Shown one piece after another: positions 39,504-49,187 of a DNA stretch of 64,000 bases. Origin of the DNA: Chitinophagaceae bacterium (GTDB lineage Bacteria > Bacteroidota > Bacteroidia > Chitinophagales > Chitinophagaceae); NCBI GenBank assembly GCA_016721385.1, contig JADKIE010000001.1, positions 924,501 to 988,500 on the forward strand. The letters are read 5' to 3'. A model generated the notes under the pieces. That model did no database searches, was not told the origin of the DNA, and saw only the letters and a list, made by a program, of their open reading frames with translations. Each line of letters begins with the position of its first letter. The stretch's first letter is position 1. Position numbers and translations under genes: made by a program.

Positions 39504-40448
39504 ATGCAGTTCTCATCTCCTGTTTCTATACAATGGCTTAGTGAATTTATTGGAGCAAAACCTATTGGCAATACGTTGGGTAATGCAACAGGCATTAACG
39601 AAATACATAAGGTAGAAAAAGGTGATTTGGTTTTTGTAGATCATCCTAAATATTATGATAAATGCATAAACAGTGCTGCAGATTTTATTATTATAAATAA
39701 GGAAACCAATTGCCCAGAAGGAAAAGCTTTGCTTATTGTTGAAAACCCTTTTGAAGCCTATTGTAAAATTGTAAATCATTTTCGCCCTTTTCAACCTTCC
39801 TCTTCTTTAATAAGCAGCAGTGCCAAAATTGGCGAAGGAAGTTTTATTTATCCTAATGCATTTATTGGTAATAATGTTATCATTGGAAAAAACTGCATTA
39901 TTCATCCAAATGTTTCAATAATGGATTATTGTGTTATTGGCGATAATGTAATTATACAAGCCGGTACTTCAATTGGCAGTGATGCATTTTATTACAACAC
40001 CAAAAAAGACAGGGAAATGTGGTATAAAAAAATGCCCAGTTGCGGAAGAGTTGTTATTGAAGATAACGTAGAAATTGGTGCAAATTGCACAATTGACAGA
40101 GGAGTTAGCCATGATACGGTAATTGGTGCAGGTACAAAATTTGATAATCTTATTCATATTGGCCACGATACCACTGTGGGTAAAAACTGTTTATTTGCAG
40201 GCAATGTTATTGTAGGTGGGTGTACTACAATAAAAGATGGCGTAGTAGTTTGGGGCGGTGTAATCATCAATAAAACATTAACCATTGGCGAAAACGCAGT
40301 GTTGCTTGCCCGTACAGGCGTAGGTGGAGATTTGGAAGGCAACAAAACTTACTTTGGTGCTCCTGCACAAGAAGCCGGTATTGCAAAACGAGAATTGGTT
40401 TGGGTAAAACGAATTCCGTTATTATGGGAAAAAGTAATGGGAAAGTAG
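39504..40448 (+). CDS. LpxD-like UDP-3-O-acylglucosamine N-acyltransferase
   Basis: A protein of 314 residues. An N-terminal LpxD-type uridine-binding domain (about 1-95) is followed by a left-handed beta helix of hexapeptide repeats (about 105-280, for example IGEGSFIYPNAFIGNNVIIG). The catalytic His lies in NLIHIGHDTTVGKN. It transfers a hydroxyacyl chain to the lipid A precursor. Bacteroidota also carry LpxD paralogues, so it may not be the main enzyme; no lpxC, lpxA or fabZ is adjacent. The gene is intact. Confidence 0.85.
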   Translation: MQFSSPVSIQWLSEFIGAKPIGNTLGNATGINEIHKVEKGDLVFVDHPKYYDKCINSAADFIIINKETNCPEGKALLIVENPFEAYCKIVNHFRPFQPSSSLISSSAKIGEGSFIYPNAFIGNNVIIGKNCIIHPNVSIMDYCVIGDNVIIQAGTSIGSDAFYYNTKKDREMWYKKMPSCGRVVIEDNVEIGANCTIDRGVSHDTVIGAGTKFDNLIHIGHDTTVGKNCLFAGNVIVGGCTTIKDGVVVWGGVIINKTLTIGENAVLLARTGVGGDLEGNKTYFGAPAQEAGIAKRELVWVKRIPLLWEKVMGK

Positions 40449-40473
40449 AATTTCCTTTTGCTGATTACCCTAA

Positions 40474-41445
40474 TTACAGTGATTGATTTTTTATTTCATT
40501 GCAAACTCTTTTAATTGTATCATCTATTTTATGGTAAGTAAAATTGGGTAAATATTTTATTAGCTTACAATTATCAAACGTTACTTTAGCCAAAGCTGTT
40601 TTTGTTGTTTCTTTTGTAAGCAATGGTTCTTTTTGAGTAAACCAACTTTTAACTGCCTCTATCCTCCAGGCTATTGCTGCAATAAATGGTGTTACTTGTT
40701 TATGCGGAGGCTTTTTGCCAAATGTAGTTGCCATTAAATTAAATACTTGCTGCTAAGTTTTATTTTCGGCACTTAAAATAAATCGTTGAGCCGTTACATC
40801 ACTTTCCATTAATTGAATCATTGCACTTGCAACATCCTTTACATCTACAAAGCCTGTTGTACCAGCTGTATACCACGGAAATTCGTTATAAGCGCTTTTA
40901 AATATTTTACTACTACCGTCCTCCCAATTGCCGTTGCCTAAAATAATTGTTGGGTTTACCATTACAGCATTTAGTCCTTCGCTAACACCACGCCATACTT
41001 CCATTTCGGCTAGGTATTTACTTTGTCCGTATGCACTGTTACTGGTTTCCTCCGTCCAGTTCATTGTTTCATCAATGGGTTTATCCTCTCTTATTCTTCC
41101 TAATGCTGCAACGCTGCTTACAAATACCATTTTTTTAACTCCGGCTTCCAATGCTGCATTTACAACATTAGCAGTTCCCTCAATATTTATTTTAAACATT
41201 TGTTGTTTGCGCTTTGGATTAAAAGACACAATTGCAGCACAATGATAAACTTGCTCAACTCCATTCATCAATTCCTCCAGCCCAATTACATCTAAAATAT
41301 TGCATTGAATTTGTTGAACATTGTTGGAGTTAAAATTTGGCAGAGGCGTTTTGTTATAAATTGCTTTTACTTGTTTTCCTTTAGCAAGAAGTTGCGTAAT
41401 TAATTCTTTGCCAACCAATCCGGAGCCGCCTGTTACTAAAATCAT
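40474..41445 (-). CDS. NAD-dependent epimerase/dehydratase with an internal stop
   Basis: A frame of 323 codons in one phase. An extended-SDR fold has MILVTGGSGLVGKELITQLL, a Ser-Ser in KMVFVSSVAALG and the active-site YGQSKYLAE. A single TAG at 40753-40755 interrupts it after SAENKT. Relatives usually read NKTYQQVFN, so TAT or TAC changed to TAG would explain it. Downstream, the frame continues smoothly with MATTFGKKPPHKQVTPF. The substrate is unknown; it resembles dihydroflavonol reductase-like proteins. Confidence 0.82.
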
Positions 41446-41494
41446 TGTACAATTGTATAGGTATGATGTAATACCTGCCTAACGGCAGGCAAGT

Positions 41495-42345
41495 TTAATA
41501 TTGATAGAACCCTTTTCCTGTTTTCTTACCCAACTCGCCATTAGCAACTTTTTCAATTTGCAAAGGTGATGGTTTAAAACGCTCTTCGTTATTAAAAGCT
41601 GCGTATAAAGATTGAGATACCGCTAAATTAATATCCATACCAATTAAATCCATTAGTTTAAATGGCCCCATTTTAAAACCTGTTGCTTCCATCAGTTCAT
41701 CTACGGTTTCAATAGTAGCAATGCCTTGCTCTACCAATTTCATTGCTTCCAAATAATAATGCCTTGCTACCCTGTTTACAATAAAACCAGGCGCATCTTT
41801 ACACATTACCGGCGTTTTGTTTAATTGCTTGCAAAGCTGGTAAATGGTATTTGCAATTTCGTTTGATGTTTGGTTACCCTTAACAACCTCTACCAGCTTC
41901 ATTAATGGTGCAGGGTTAAAAAATGCATCCCTACCACTCTTGCAGGGTTTTGTATACCTGCCTGAATATCGGAAACAGAAAGGGATGATGTATTGGTAGC
42001 AAAAATGGTTTCACTGTGATTAACCTCGGCCAACTGATTAAAAATAGCAACCTTAGCTTCTACTTTTTCAATAATAGCTTCTATAAAAACATCGGCAATA
42101 CAATCGTTGGTATCAGTTACAAATTTTATCCTTTTAAAAATATCTTCTTTTTCCTGAGCCGATATTTTTTGCTTATCAACTAGGTATTGTAAGTTTTTTT
42201 GGATAGATGTTTTGGCTTTTTCTAACACATCGTTATTAATATCAAACAACAAAGTATAAAAACCACTTTGGGCACACACTTGTGCAATGCCGCTACCCAT
42301 GGTGCCTGCGCCTATTGTGCAAATGGTATTGACAGAAAAATTCAT
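41495..42345 (-). CDS. 3-hydroxybutyryl-CoA dehydrogenase (frameshifted)
   Basis: The N-terminal Rossmann part has TICTIGAGTMGSGIAQVCAQ and IFATNTSSLSVSDI. The frame breaks at six A on the + strand near 41920; seven would read GMHFFNPAPLMKLVEVVKG, joining the C-terminal part with PGFIVNRVARHYYLEAMKLV and DLIGMDINLAV. The enzyme reduces acetoacetyl-CoA or oxidises 3-hydroxyacyl-CoA in the cytoplasm (fatty-acid or butyrate metabolism). A full gene is about 283 residues, normal for the family. Confidence 0.9.
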
Positions 42346-42459
42346 TCGATAGTATTATGTATAAAATATTTGCTTAGATAAAAGGCCCTAATTGGTATGC
42401 AGTACAAGTGAGTGACACAACGATGTTGAGAATTGATTCTATTGCTTGTTCCCAAAATA

Positions 42460-43482
42460 TTACACCGCACTTGTAAACTGTTTCAAAAACCTCATATCGT
42501 TTTCGCTAAACAAACGCAAATCTTTTATTTGGTATTTTAGCATGGTAATTCGCTCTATGCCCATTCCAAAAGCAAAGCCGGTGTATTTATTGCTGTCGAT
42601 GCCGCAATTATCTAACACATTGGGATGTACCATACCACAACCTAAAATTTCTACCCAACCTGTTTTTTTACAAACGCTGCAACCATCGCCACCACATATT
42701 AAACAGCTAATATCCATCTCGGCACTTGGTTCGGTAAAAGGGAAATAACTTGGCCTGAAACGCACTTTTACGTCCTTGCCAAACATTTCTTGTACAAAAA
42801 AGTAAAGTGTTTGTTTAAGGTCGGCAAAGCTTACATTTTCGGCAATGTACAAACCCTCTACCTGATGAAAAAAGCAATGAGCTCTGGCGCTAATGGTTTC
42901 GTTTCTATACACTCTGCCCGGACAAATAATACGAATGGGTAATTTACCTTTTTGCATTTCACGTACTTGTACACTACTGGTGTGTGTACGTAGCAACCAA
43001 TCGGGGTTTTGAGAAATGTAGAAAGTATCCTGCATATCTCTTGCAGGATGATTTTCGGGAAGATTAAGTGCAGTAAAATTATGAAAATCATCTTCAATCT
43101 CGGGCCCTTCGGCAACTGCAAAACCAAGGCGTTGAAAGATTGAAATTATTTTATTTTTTACCAAACTAATTGGGTGACGACTACCTAATGGCAAATCATC
43201 TCCCGGCAGGGTTAAGTCGATTGATTGATGATTGGTAATTGGTGTGCTGGAAGTAGCCTGCTTTAACTCTTCGTATTTTTCTTCAACAAATAACTTAAAC
43301 TCATTTAGCTTTTGCCCTGCTTCTTTTTTATTTTCGGCAGCTACATTTTTCATTTCGCCCATTATAGCTTTTACCAAACCCTTTGTACCAAGGTATTTTA
43401 TCCTAAAAGCCTCCGCATCCTTTTCTACATTTGCTACAATTTTATCCTTAAGTTCTTTTATTTGATTTACTAACTGTTCCAT
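42460..43482 (-). CDS. pheS: Phenylalanyl-tRNA synthetase alpha subunit
   Basis: A protein of 340 residues, complete. The N-terminal coiled-coil arm (about 1-85, LVNQIKELKDKIVANVEK) binds tRNA. The class II catalytic core has motif 2 (RVYRNETISARAHCFFHQVE), a Cys-rich segment CLICGGDGCSVCKKTGW and motif 3 (FAFGMGIERITMLKY). It charges tRNA(Phe) with the PheT beta subunit, which is not in this window. The four-Cys insert is a known variant in some bacteria and may bind zinc. Confidence 0.96.
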   Translation of the reverse strand: MEQLVNQIKELKDKIVANVEKDAEAFRIKYLGTKGLVKAIMGEMKNVAAENKKEAGQKLNEFKLFVEEKYEELKQATSSTPITNHQSIDLTLPGDDLPLGSRHPISLVKNKIISIFQRLGFAVAEGPEIEDDFHNFTALNLPENHPARDMQDTFYISQNPDWLLRTHTSSVQVREMQKGKLPIRIICPGRVYRNETISARAHCFFHQVEGLYIAENVSFADLKQTLYFFVQEMFGKDVKVRFRPSYFPFTEPSAEMDISCLICGGDGCSVCKKTGWVEILGCGMVHPNVLDNCGIDSNKYTGFAFGMGIERITMLKYQIKDLRLFSENDMRFLKQFTSAV

Positions 43483-43614
43483 GCCGCAAAGATAAGAAGT
43501 TTACCGTTTTAGGCATTTAGCTCAGTATTACACAATATTTAACAATTGAAATTTGGAAACGGCTTTATCACAATTATATCTTAGCATTTAAAACTAAATT
43601 TTAACTAAAACTGT

Positions 43615-44460
43615 ATGGACCCCGACTCCGAAGCCGAGCAAGTGGCTTCTCAAATTTTAAAAACCACATTATTAACTGTTGTTTTTTCGTCTTGCAATTA
43701 TTTTAAAACCGAAACATCTGCATCTGTATCAACCATTCAACTTTCTTTACCAAAAGATAGCGTTGTCAAAAGCCAATCACCTTCTCCAAAAAAGAAAAGG
43801 AAGACTATTTATTTAACCTTTGATGATGGTCCAAATAAGGGCACAAATAATGTTTATCAAATAATAGATAAAGAGGAAGTAAATGCTACGCTTTTTATTA
43901 TTGGGCAACATGTATATGGCAGCAAAGAACAAGCAGCCATTTTTGACAGCATTGTAAATAGCAGATATATAGAAGTTGCTAACCACAGTTACACCCATGC
44001 ACATAATAAGTTTGTAAAATTTTACACAGTACCAGACAGTGTTGTAAGCGATTTTAAACGCTGTGCCGATAGTTTACATTTAACCAGCAATATTATACGT
44101 ACACCGGGTAGAAATATTTGGAGAACTAATACTATTAACACTACAGATATTAATACTAGTACCGCTGCTGCCGATAGCCTGCAACAAAATAATTTTACGG
44201 CCGTTGGTTGGGATTTAGAATGGCATTTTGATAACAATTTAAAATTAACCGAAACAGATGATGAGGTAATTAATGAAATAGATAGTTTGTTTGCGAAAGC
44301 TAAAACAAAAACGCCTGATCATTTAGTATTGTTAGCACACGACCAGGCTTTTGCAAATACGGCAGACTCGGCCTATTTGCACCAGTTTATAATAAAGTTA
44401 AAAGCCAAAGATGAGTACGATTTTGAAAATATAAGTAAGTATCCGGCGCTAAAAAATTAA
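43615..44460 (+). CDS. Polysaccharide deacetylase, probable lipoprotein
   Basis: A protein of 281 residues. The NodB domain begins near residue 63 with TIYLTFDDGPNKGTN (metal Asp) and has the HxxxH pair in NHSYTHAH, the RTPGRN motif and a C-terminal LLAHD. A lipobox-like LTVVFSSC lies near residues 20-27, so it is probably an exported lipoprotein. The N-terminal MDPDSEAEQVASQ is acidic, unlike a signal peptide, and its DNA is GC-rich compared with neighbours. The start may therefore be wrong or the sequence damaged there. Confidence 0.8.
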   Translation: MDPDSEAEQVASQILKTTLLTVVFSSCNYFKTETSASVSTIQLSLPKDSVVKSQSPSPKKKRKTIYLTFDDGPNKGTNNVYQIIDKEEVNATLFIIGQHVYGSKEQAAIFDSIVNSRYIEVANHSYTHAHNKFVKFYTVPDSVVSDFKRCADSLHLTSNIIRTPGRNIWRTNTINTTDINTSTAAADSLQQNNFTAVGWDLEWHFDNNLKLTETDDEVINEIDSLFAKAKTKTPDHLVLLAHDQAFANTADSAYLHQFIIKLKAKDEYDFENISKYPALKN

Positions 44461-44510
44461 CTAAGTAGATTAAATAAAATAACTACTTTTAATTATTAAA
44501 ATTTATAAAA

Positions 44511-45273
44511 ATGTCATTATTTAAATCGGGTAACCCAACCCTAAGCGAAAAAAGATTTAGAGATACTGTTTTGGCCGACGTAGTAACACATGAAAACGCC
44601 ATGACAGTTAGAGGTACATTACAAAAGTTTGGCTTTTTAATGATAATGGTACTAGGCACAGCTTTTTACAGTTGGAAAGAATTTGCCAGTGGAGGAAATG
44701 TAATGCCTTTAATACTGATTGGAGCCTTTGGCGGCTTGGCCATTGCTATTGTATTAGCATTTAAAAAGAATGGAGCCCTTTTTAGCACCAGCTTATGCCT
44801 TACTTGAAGGTTTATTTATTGGTGCTATTAGTGCGTATTATAATTTTGCCTTTGCAGCAAAAGCGCCATTTATTGTAATGAATGCTGTAGGCTTAACACT
44901 GGCATGTGCAGCAGGAATGTATTTGTTGTACAGCTTTAAAATTATACAAGCTACACAAAAATTTAAAGCAATTATATTTACAGCCACAGCAGGTATTGCT
45001 ATATTTTATTTACTAACCTGGGTATTAAGTTTTTTTGGAGTAAGCATCCCTTTTTTACATGAAGGAAGTATGATGGGCATTGGTTTTTCGCTGTTTGTGG
45101 TTGCAATTGCAGCGCTTAATTTAATTTTAGATTTTGATATGATTGAACAAGGCGCCGCATTTGGCGCACCAAAATATATGGAATGGTATGGCGCTTTTGG
45201 CCTACTTGTAACTATTGTTTGGTTGTATTTAGAGATATTACGTTTGCTGAGTAAGTTGAGCAGCAGGGATTAA
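44511..45273 (+). CDS. Bax inhibitor-1/YccA-like membrane protein (frameshifted)
   Basis: A multi-pass protein. The N-terminal part (44511 on) begins MSLFKSGNPTLSEKRFRDTV, with membrane segments near residues 43-60 and 65-85. The break near 44766-44785 involves AAAAAG and TTTTT runs; adding one base to each restores FKKEWSPFLAPAYALLEGLF in frame with the rest. The second part has six more hydrophobic stretches and the FDMIEQGA motif near the end. BI-1/YccA proteins are inner-membrane stress-related channels. It has a shared terminator with arsC. Confidence 0.82.
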
Positions 45274-45311
45274 TTTTAAATTACACGAATTTTTAAGAAT
45301 AAAACGGATTT

Positions 45312-45338
45312 AAAAATGCTCCTAAAAGGAGCATTTTT
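45312..45338. terminator. Bidirectional rho-independent terminator
   Basis: A 12-bp perfect stem, AAAAATGCTCCT with AGGAGCATTTTT and a 3-base loop, with T tracts on both strands. It ends the BI-1 gene (+) and the arsenic operon (-). It touches the arsC stop codon at 45338. Confidence 0.85.
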
Positions 45339-45733
45339 TATTTAAGGCTTTTAATTAATTCTTCAACTTTATGTTTTATAAAATCTCTTACTTCATTAAA
45401 CTGTGTTGGCTCCATATTTTTGGGGTCGGGTATTTGCCAATCTATAAATTGCTTGGCAGGCATCCATGGGCAGGCATCTCCGCAACCCATTGTTACTACT
45501 GTATCAAAAGGTGCAAATGCTTTTACTTCATCTAAACTTTTACTATCGTGTGTGCTTAAATCGTAACCTAACTCTTTCATAGCTGCAATAGCCTTAGGGT
45601 TTACAATACCGCTGGGTTTGCTACCTGCACTGAAAGCTTCTACCTTATCACCTCCAATTATTTTGGCAAAAGCCTGACTCATTTGGCTACGATTGCTGTT
45701 TTCAATACAAACAAATAGTAATTTCTTTTTCAT
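45338..45733 (-). CDS. arsC: Arsenate reductase ArsC (LMW-phosphatase type)
   Basis: From ATG at 45733 the protein has 131 residues. The P-loop is LLFVCIENSNRSQMSQAFA (nucleophile Cys and the CX5R Arg-Ser), with two further redox Cys in TMGCGDACPWMPA, as in thioredoxin-coupled arsenate reductases. It reduces arsenate to arsenite for export. In this sequence no stop separates it from the upstream transporter, so it reads as a fusion. It is the last gene of the arsenic unit. Confidence 0.9.
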   Translation of the reverse strand: MKKKLLFVCIENSNRSQMSQAFAKIIGGDKVEAFSAGSKPSGIVNPKAIAAMKELGYDLSTHDSKSLDEVKAFAPFDTVVTMGCGDACPWMPAKQFIDWQIPDPKNMEPTQFNEVRDFIKHKVEELIKSLK

Positions 45734-46838
45734 TTTATTTTTATGCGTTTTATTTTCATTTGCATTGCTTAATGTATTTGAATAATATTTTTTACGAAAC
45801 CAAAAAGCAAGATTAACCAAAGCAATTAGCGCCGGAACCTCTACTAATGGCCCAATAACACCTGCAAAAGCCTGACCACTGTTTATGCCAAATACACCAA
45901 TTGCTACCGCAATAGCCAGTTCAAAATTATTTCCTGTAGCAGTAAAAGCTATGGAAGCTGAACGGGAATAATCTGCCTCAAAAAATTTGCCAATAAAAAA
46001 ACTAACAACAAACATAATTACAAAGTAAATAACAAGTGGCATTGCAATTCGTAAAACATCAAAAGGGATCTGCACAATTAACTCTCCTTTTAAACTAAAC
46101 ATTATTAAAATGGTAAACAACAGTGCAATTAGTGTAATGGGAGAAATTACCGGAATATATTTTCCGTTATACCAGATTTGGCCTTTCCATTTAATTAGCG
46201 TATACCTGCTAATTACTCCGGCCGCAAACGGAATGCCTAAATAAATACCCACTGTTTTTGCTATTTCGGCAATGGTAATATTTATCGCTAATCCTTTTAA
46301 ACCAAATAAAGGCGGCAATACAGTAATAAAAATATACGCATATACGCTAAAAAATAATACTTGAAAAATACTGTTAAGTGCAACAAGCCCTGCGGCATAT
46401 TCTCTATTGCCATCTGCCAACTCGTTCCACACCACTACCATTGCAATACAACGGGCTAATCCAATAAGAATTACTCCGATCATATACTCCGGATACGATT
46501 GTAAAAATATTATTGCCAGCACAAACATTAATATCGGCCCAACTACCCAGTTTAAAAACAGTGAAGCACCCAATACTTTTTGTATTTTTAAATACTTCGC
46601 CCATTTTTTCGTACCGTACTTTGGCTAATGGCGGATACATCATCAATATTAATCCTATTGCCAAAGGAATATTTGTTGTGCCTATTGAAAACGAATTAAT
46701 AAATTTAGATGAGGATGGAAAAAAATAACCAACGGCAACTCCAATGGCCATGGCTAAAAATAGCCATAGCGTAAGATACCGGTCTAAAAAACTTAATTTT
46801 TTTCTTTGATGTGCCGGAGTACAATTACCAGATGACAT
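45734..46838 (-). CDS. acr3: ACR3-type arsenite efflux permease (frameshifted; runs into arsC)
   Basis: An N-terminal part (46838 on, MSSGNCTPAHQRKKLSFLDR) and a main part in another frame (from about 46573) give ten membrane segments with the ACR3 signatures GASLFLNWVVGP, ARCIAMVVVWNELADGNREY and FTATGNNFELAIAVAIG (conserved Cys before MVVVW). It exports arsenite across the inner membrane. The break near 46560-46580 is probably an A or T run error. The last residues LSNANENKTHKNK lie in the gap normally separating genes, so a true stop may have been lost. Confidence 0.85.
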
Positions 46839-46894
46839 ACTTATTTTTTTAAAACAAAATTTCCAACTTTATAATAGAAGGCAACCTAAATTAT

Positions 46895-47752
46895 TTAACA
46901 ACAACCGCTGCCAGGCTCACAGCAACCTCTTTCGTCTTTTGCAGGTTTTTCGGCATACACTGTAATACTCGAAATTTTTACTTTGCCATTTTTATATTGC
47001 TGAATTTCCTCTGCACTTAAGTAATTGGCCAAAATATCATCGGGTATAATTATAGGTTTGTCTTTTTGAATAGCCACATTTTTAAAACCCGCCTGTTCAA
47101 TAATTTCTAAATAAACTTGCTTTTGAATAGCCCCGCTAACACAGCCGGCATACAACTCTGCAACATTTTTCCATTTGGCAGGCAACTCGCCTTCCAACAC
47201 TACATCGCTAATACTAAAATGGCCGCCGGGTTTTAATACTCGGAATATTTCGCTTATAACTTTATATTTATTAGGCACTAAATTTAGCACACAATTACTT
47301 ACTATTACATTTGCATAATTGCTGGTTACGGGCATATCGTCAATATCGCCTAACCTAAACTCTACGTTATTTAATTTTAATTTATCGGCATTTTCTCTGG
47401 CTTTATTAATCATTGCTTCAGTAAAGTCTATACCTAAAACTTTTCCGTTTTCGCCAACAAACTTTCGGGCAATAAATGCATCATTGCCGGCACCGCTACC
47501 TAAATCAATTACAATATCGCCTTCTTTTATTTTGGCAAACTCTGTTGGCAAGCCACAACCCAATCCAAGGTCTGCCTCTGCATTATAGCCTTCTAACTTA
47601 GTGTAATCATCTGCCATAATATTGTACACTTCATCGCCGCAGCAACTTGAGGTTGCACCACAGCAAGATGTGGCATTTTGTGTTTGGCTTTGCTCTGCTA
47701 TTGCGGCGTACTTTTCTTTTACAAGGTTTTTAATTTCTAATTCGGTATTCAT
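46895..47752 (-). CDS. arsM: Arsenite S-adenosylmethionine methyltransferase
   Basis: A protein of 285 residues. SAM motif I is VIDLGSGAGNDAFIA (near residue 83). Arsenic-binding Cys appear in LGLGCGLP (near residue 66) and ELYAGCVSGA (near residue 171), matching ArsM. N-terminal (SCCGATSSCCG) and C-terminal (GCCEPGSGCC) Cys clusters add more thiols. It methylates arsenite to volatile or less retained species. It lies between arsR and acr3 in the operon. The gene is intact. Confidence 0.92.
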   Translation of the reverse strand: MNTELEIKNLVKEKYAAIAEQSQTQNATSCCGATSSCCGDEVYNIMADDYTKLEGYNAEADLGLGCGLPTEFAKIKEGDIVIDLGSGAGNDAFIARKFVGENGKVLGIDFTEAMINKARENADKLKLNNVEFRLGDIDDMPVTSNYANVIVSNCVLNLVPNKYKVISEIFRVLKPGGHFSISDVVLEGELPAKWKNVAELYAGCVSGAIQKQVYLEIIEQAGFKNVAIQKDKPIIIPDDILANYLSAEEIQQYKNGKVKISSITVYAEKPAKDERGCCEPGSGCC

Positions 47753-47789
47753 GTTTTTATGTTTTAAATTTTACAATAAAATTTCATTT

Positions 47790-48158
47790 TCAGTACAATC
47801 TTCTTTTTTTATTATTAGTTTTTAACAACAAGCCTTTTGTATTTTGCACTTTTAGTTTATTAAATAAAAAAGCAAACTCTCCCATAAATTTTTCAAAAGC
47901 TTTCCAGTTAATGCAATAGCAACTTCTGGGCCCGTCGATAGTGCCGTTGATCAGTCCAGCGTTTTTCAATTCTTTTAAATGCTGGCTTACGGTGCTTTGT
48001 GCCAGCGGAAGTACATCTACAATTTGTCCGCAAATACATTCGTTTTGCTGTGCCAGCACCTTAAGTATAGCAATACGTGCCGGATGCGCCAGCGCTTTTG
48101 CAAATGCTGCCAAATCCTGCTCTTTTTGTGTAAACTCTTCTTTTTTGTGGGTTGCCAT
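47790..48158 (-). CDS. arsR: ArsR-family metalloregulatory repressor
   Basis: A protein of 122 residues with a winged helix: AFAKALAHPARIAILKVLAQ, then the metal-sensing pair ECICG and the recognition helix PLAQSTVSQHLKELKNAGLI. Arsenite binding to Cys residues should release it from DNA. The C-terminal tail after FLFNKL is unusual and may follow a minor frame error. It is the first gene of the arsenic operon, with a dyad operator at 48161-48189. Confidence 0.9.
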   Translation of the reverse strand: MATHKKEEFTQKEQDLAAFAKALAHPARIAILKVLAQQNECICGQIVDVLPLAQSTVSQHLKELKNAGLINGTIDGPRSCYCINWKAFEKFMGEFAFLFNKLKVQNTKGLLLKTNNKKRRLY

Positions 48159-48160
48159 AA

Positions 48161-48207
48161 TTAATCTTATATCGCAAATATACGATTAAATAAATTGGAT
48201 TACCAAA
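48161..48207 (-). promoter_or_regulatory. arsR promoter and dyad operator
   Basis: The -7 box TATATTTG (complement of 48175-48182) and a TTTG -33 box (complement of 48204-48207) are 21 bases apart. The outer dyad TTAATC and GATTAA (48161-48189) with inner ATCG and CGAT arms covers the -7 box. Repression by ArsR at this site is the simplest reading. Confidence 0.65.
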
Positions 48208-48236
48208 TTTTATATAGAATAGAGGTGTAGAATATA

Positions 48237-48267
48237 AAGGTTGCCAACTTTAAAAGTTGGCAACCTT
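48237..48267. terminator. Long hairpin after the AIM24 gene
   Basis: A 14-bp perfect stem (AAGGTTGCCAACTT) with a 3-base loop lies 24 bases beyond the AIM24 stop. The T tract is weak, so it may be a terminator or a structural barrier protecting the arsenic promoter from read-through. Confidence 0.6.
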
Positions 48268-48290
48268 GTAATAACAATTAATTATTTACA

Positions 48291-49077
48291 TTACTCTCTT
48301 CCATCTAATAAATTACCTAAGCCGCCCAACAGGCTTCCTTCCTCTTTCTATGATATGTGTATTGCTGCAACCTACCCGCCAACCGGCTGATAGGTAAGCT
48401 TTGTAGCCGTACTTTACCCGGGCCGGTAAGTTTTGCAAAAAACAACCCTTCGCCACCAAACATCCAGTTTTTAATGCCCCGTACCATTTCAATATCAAAA
48501 TCAATTCCTGCTGTATATGCTACTACACACCCGGTATCTACTTTTAAAATTTCACCTGCCTTTAATTCTTTTCTACTACATATCCGCCTGCATGTGCAAA
48601 GGCTAAACCATCGCCTTCTAATTTTTCCATAATAAAACCTTCGCCTCCAAAAATGCCTGTACCTAATCTTTTTTGAAACTCTATACCAATGCTTACTCCT
48701 TTTGCTGCACATAAAAAAGCATCTTTTTGTGCAATTATTTTGCCGCCTAATTGGCTCAAATCGAAAACAATTATTTTGCCGGTGTATGGTGAGGCAAAGC
48801 TTACCTTCTTTTTTCCTTGCCCTGTATTTGTAAAAGCTGTCATAAATAGACTTTCGCCCACCAATAACCTTTTACCGGCGCTGAAAAGTTTACCGAGTAA
48901 ACTTTTATCTTGCTGCTGACTTCCATCGCCAAAAATGGTATGCATTTCAATGCCATTATCCATCATCATAAAGGCGCCGCTTTCTGCAATGGCTGTTTCG
49001 TTGGGATCCAGCTCTATTTCTACAAATTGTAATTCTTCGCCATAAATTTTGTAATCAATTTCGTGTGCTGTTGCCAT
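48291..49077 (-). CDS. AIM24/TIGR00266 family protein (frameshifted)
   Basis: The N-terminal part (48562-49077) has ELQFVEIELDPNETAIAESG and AKRLGTGIFGGEGFI-like Gly-rich turns. The second part adds GEILKVDTGCVVAYTAGIDF and NWMFGGEGLFFAKLTGPGKV, a repeated motif typical of the AIM24 beta-prism. Two breaks, near 48570 and 48350, lead to the final SLLGGLGNLLDGRE ending at 48291. Function is unknown; mitochondrial relatives affect membrane organisation. It has no signal peptide. Confidence 0.85.
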
Positions 49078-49187
49078 GGTTGTAATTTTTTTCGAAAGTA
49101 AATATTTAAATTAAGATTAGTTGCTTCAATTTATATAACGCCTTTGGGTTTAATATCTGGCAAAAAAAGAATAGTTTATTTATTTTT

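Noticed and set aside
17340..41445. Alternative genetic code or stop readthrough, to explain in-frame TAA and TAG
   Set aside because: Only two genes are affected and all three stop codons end normal genes elsewhere in the window.
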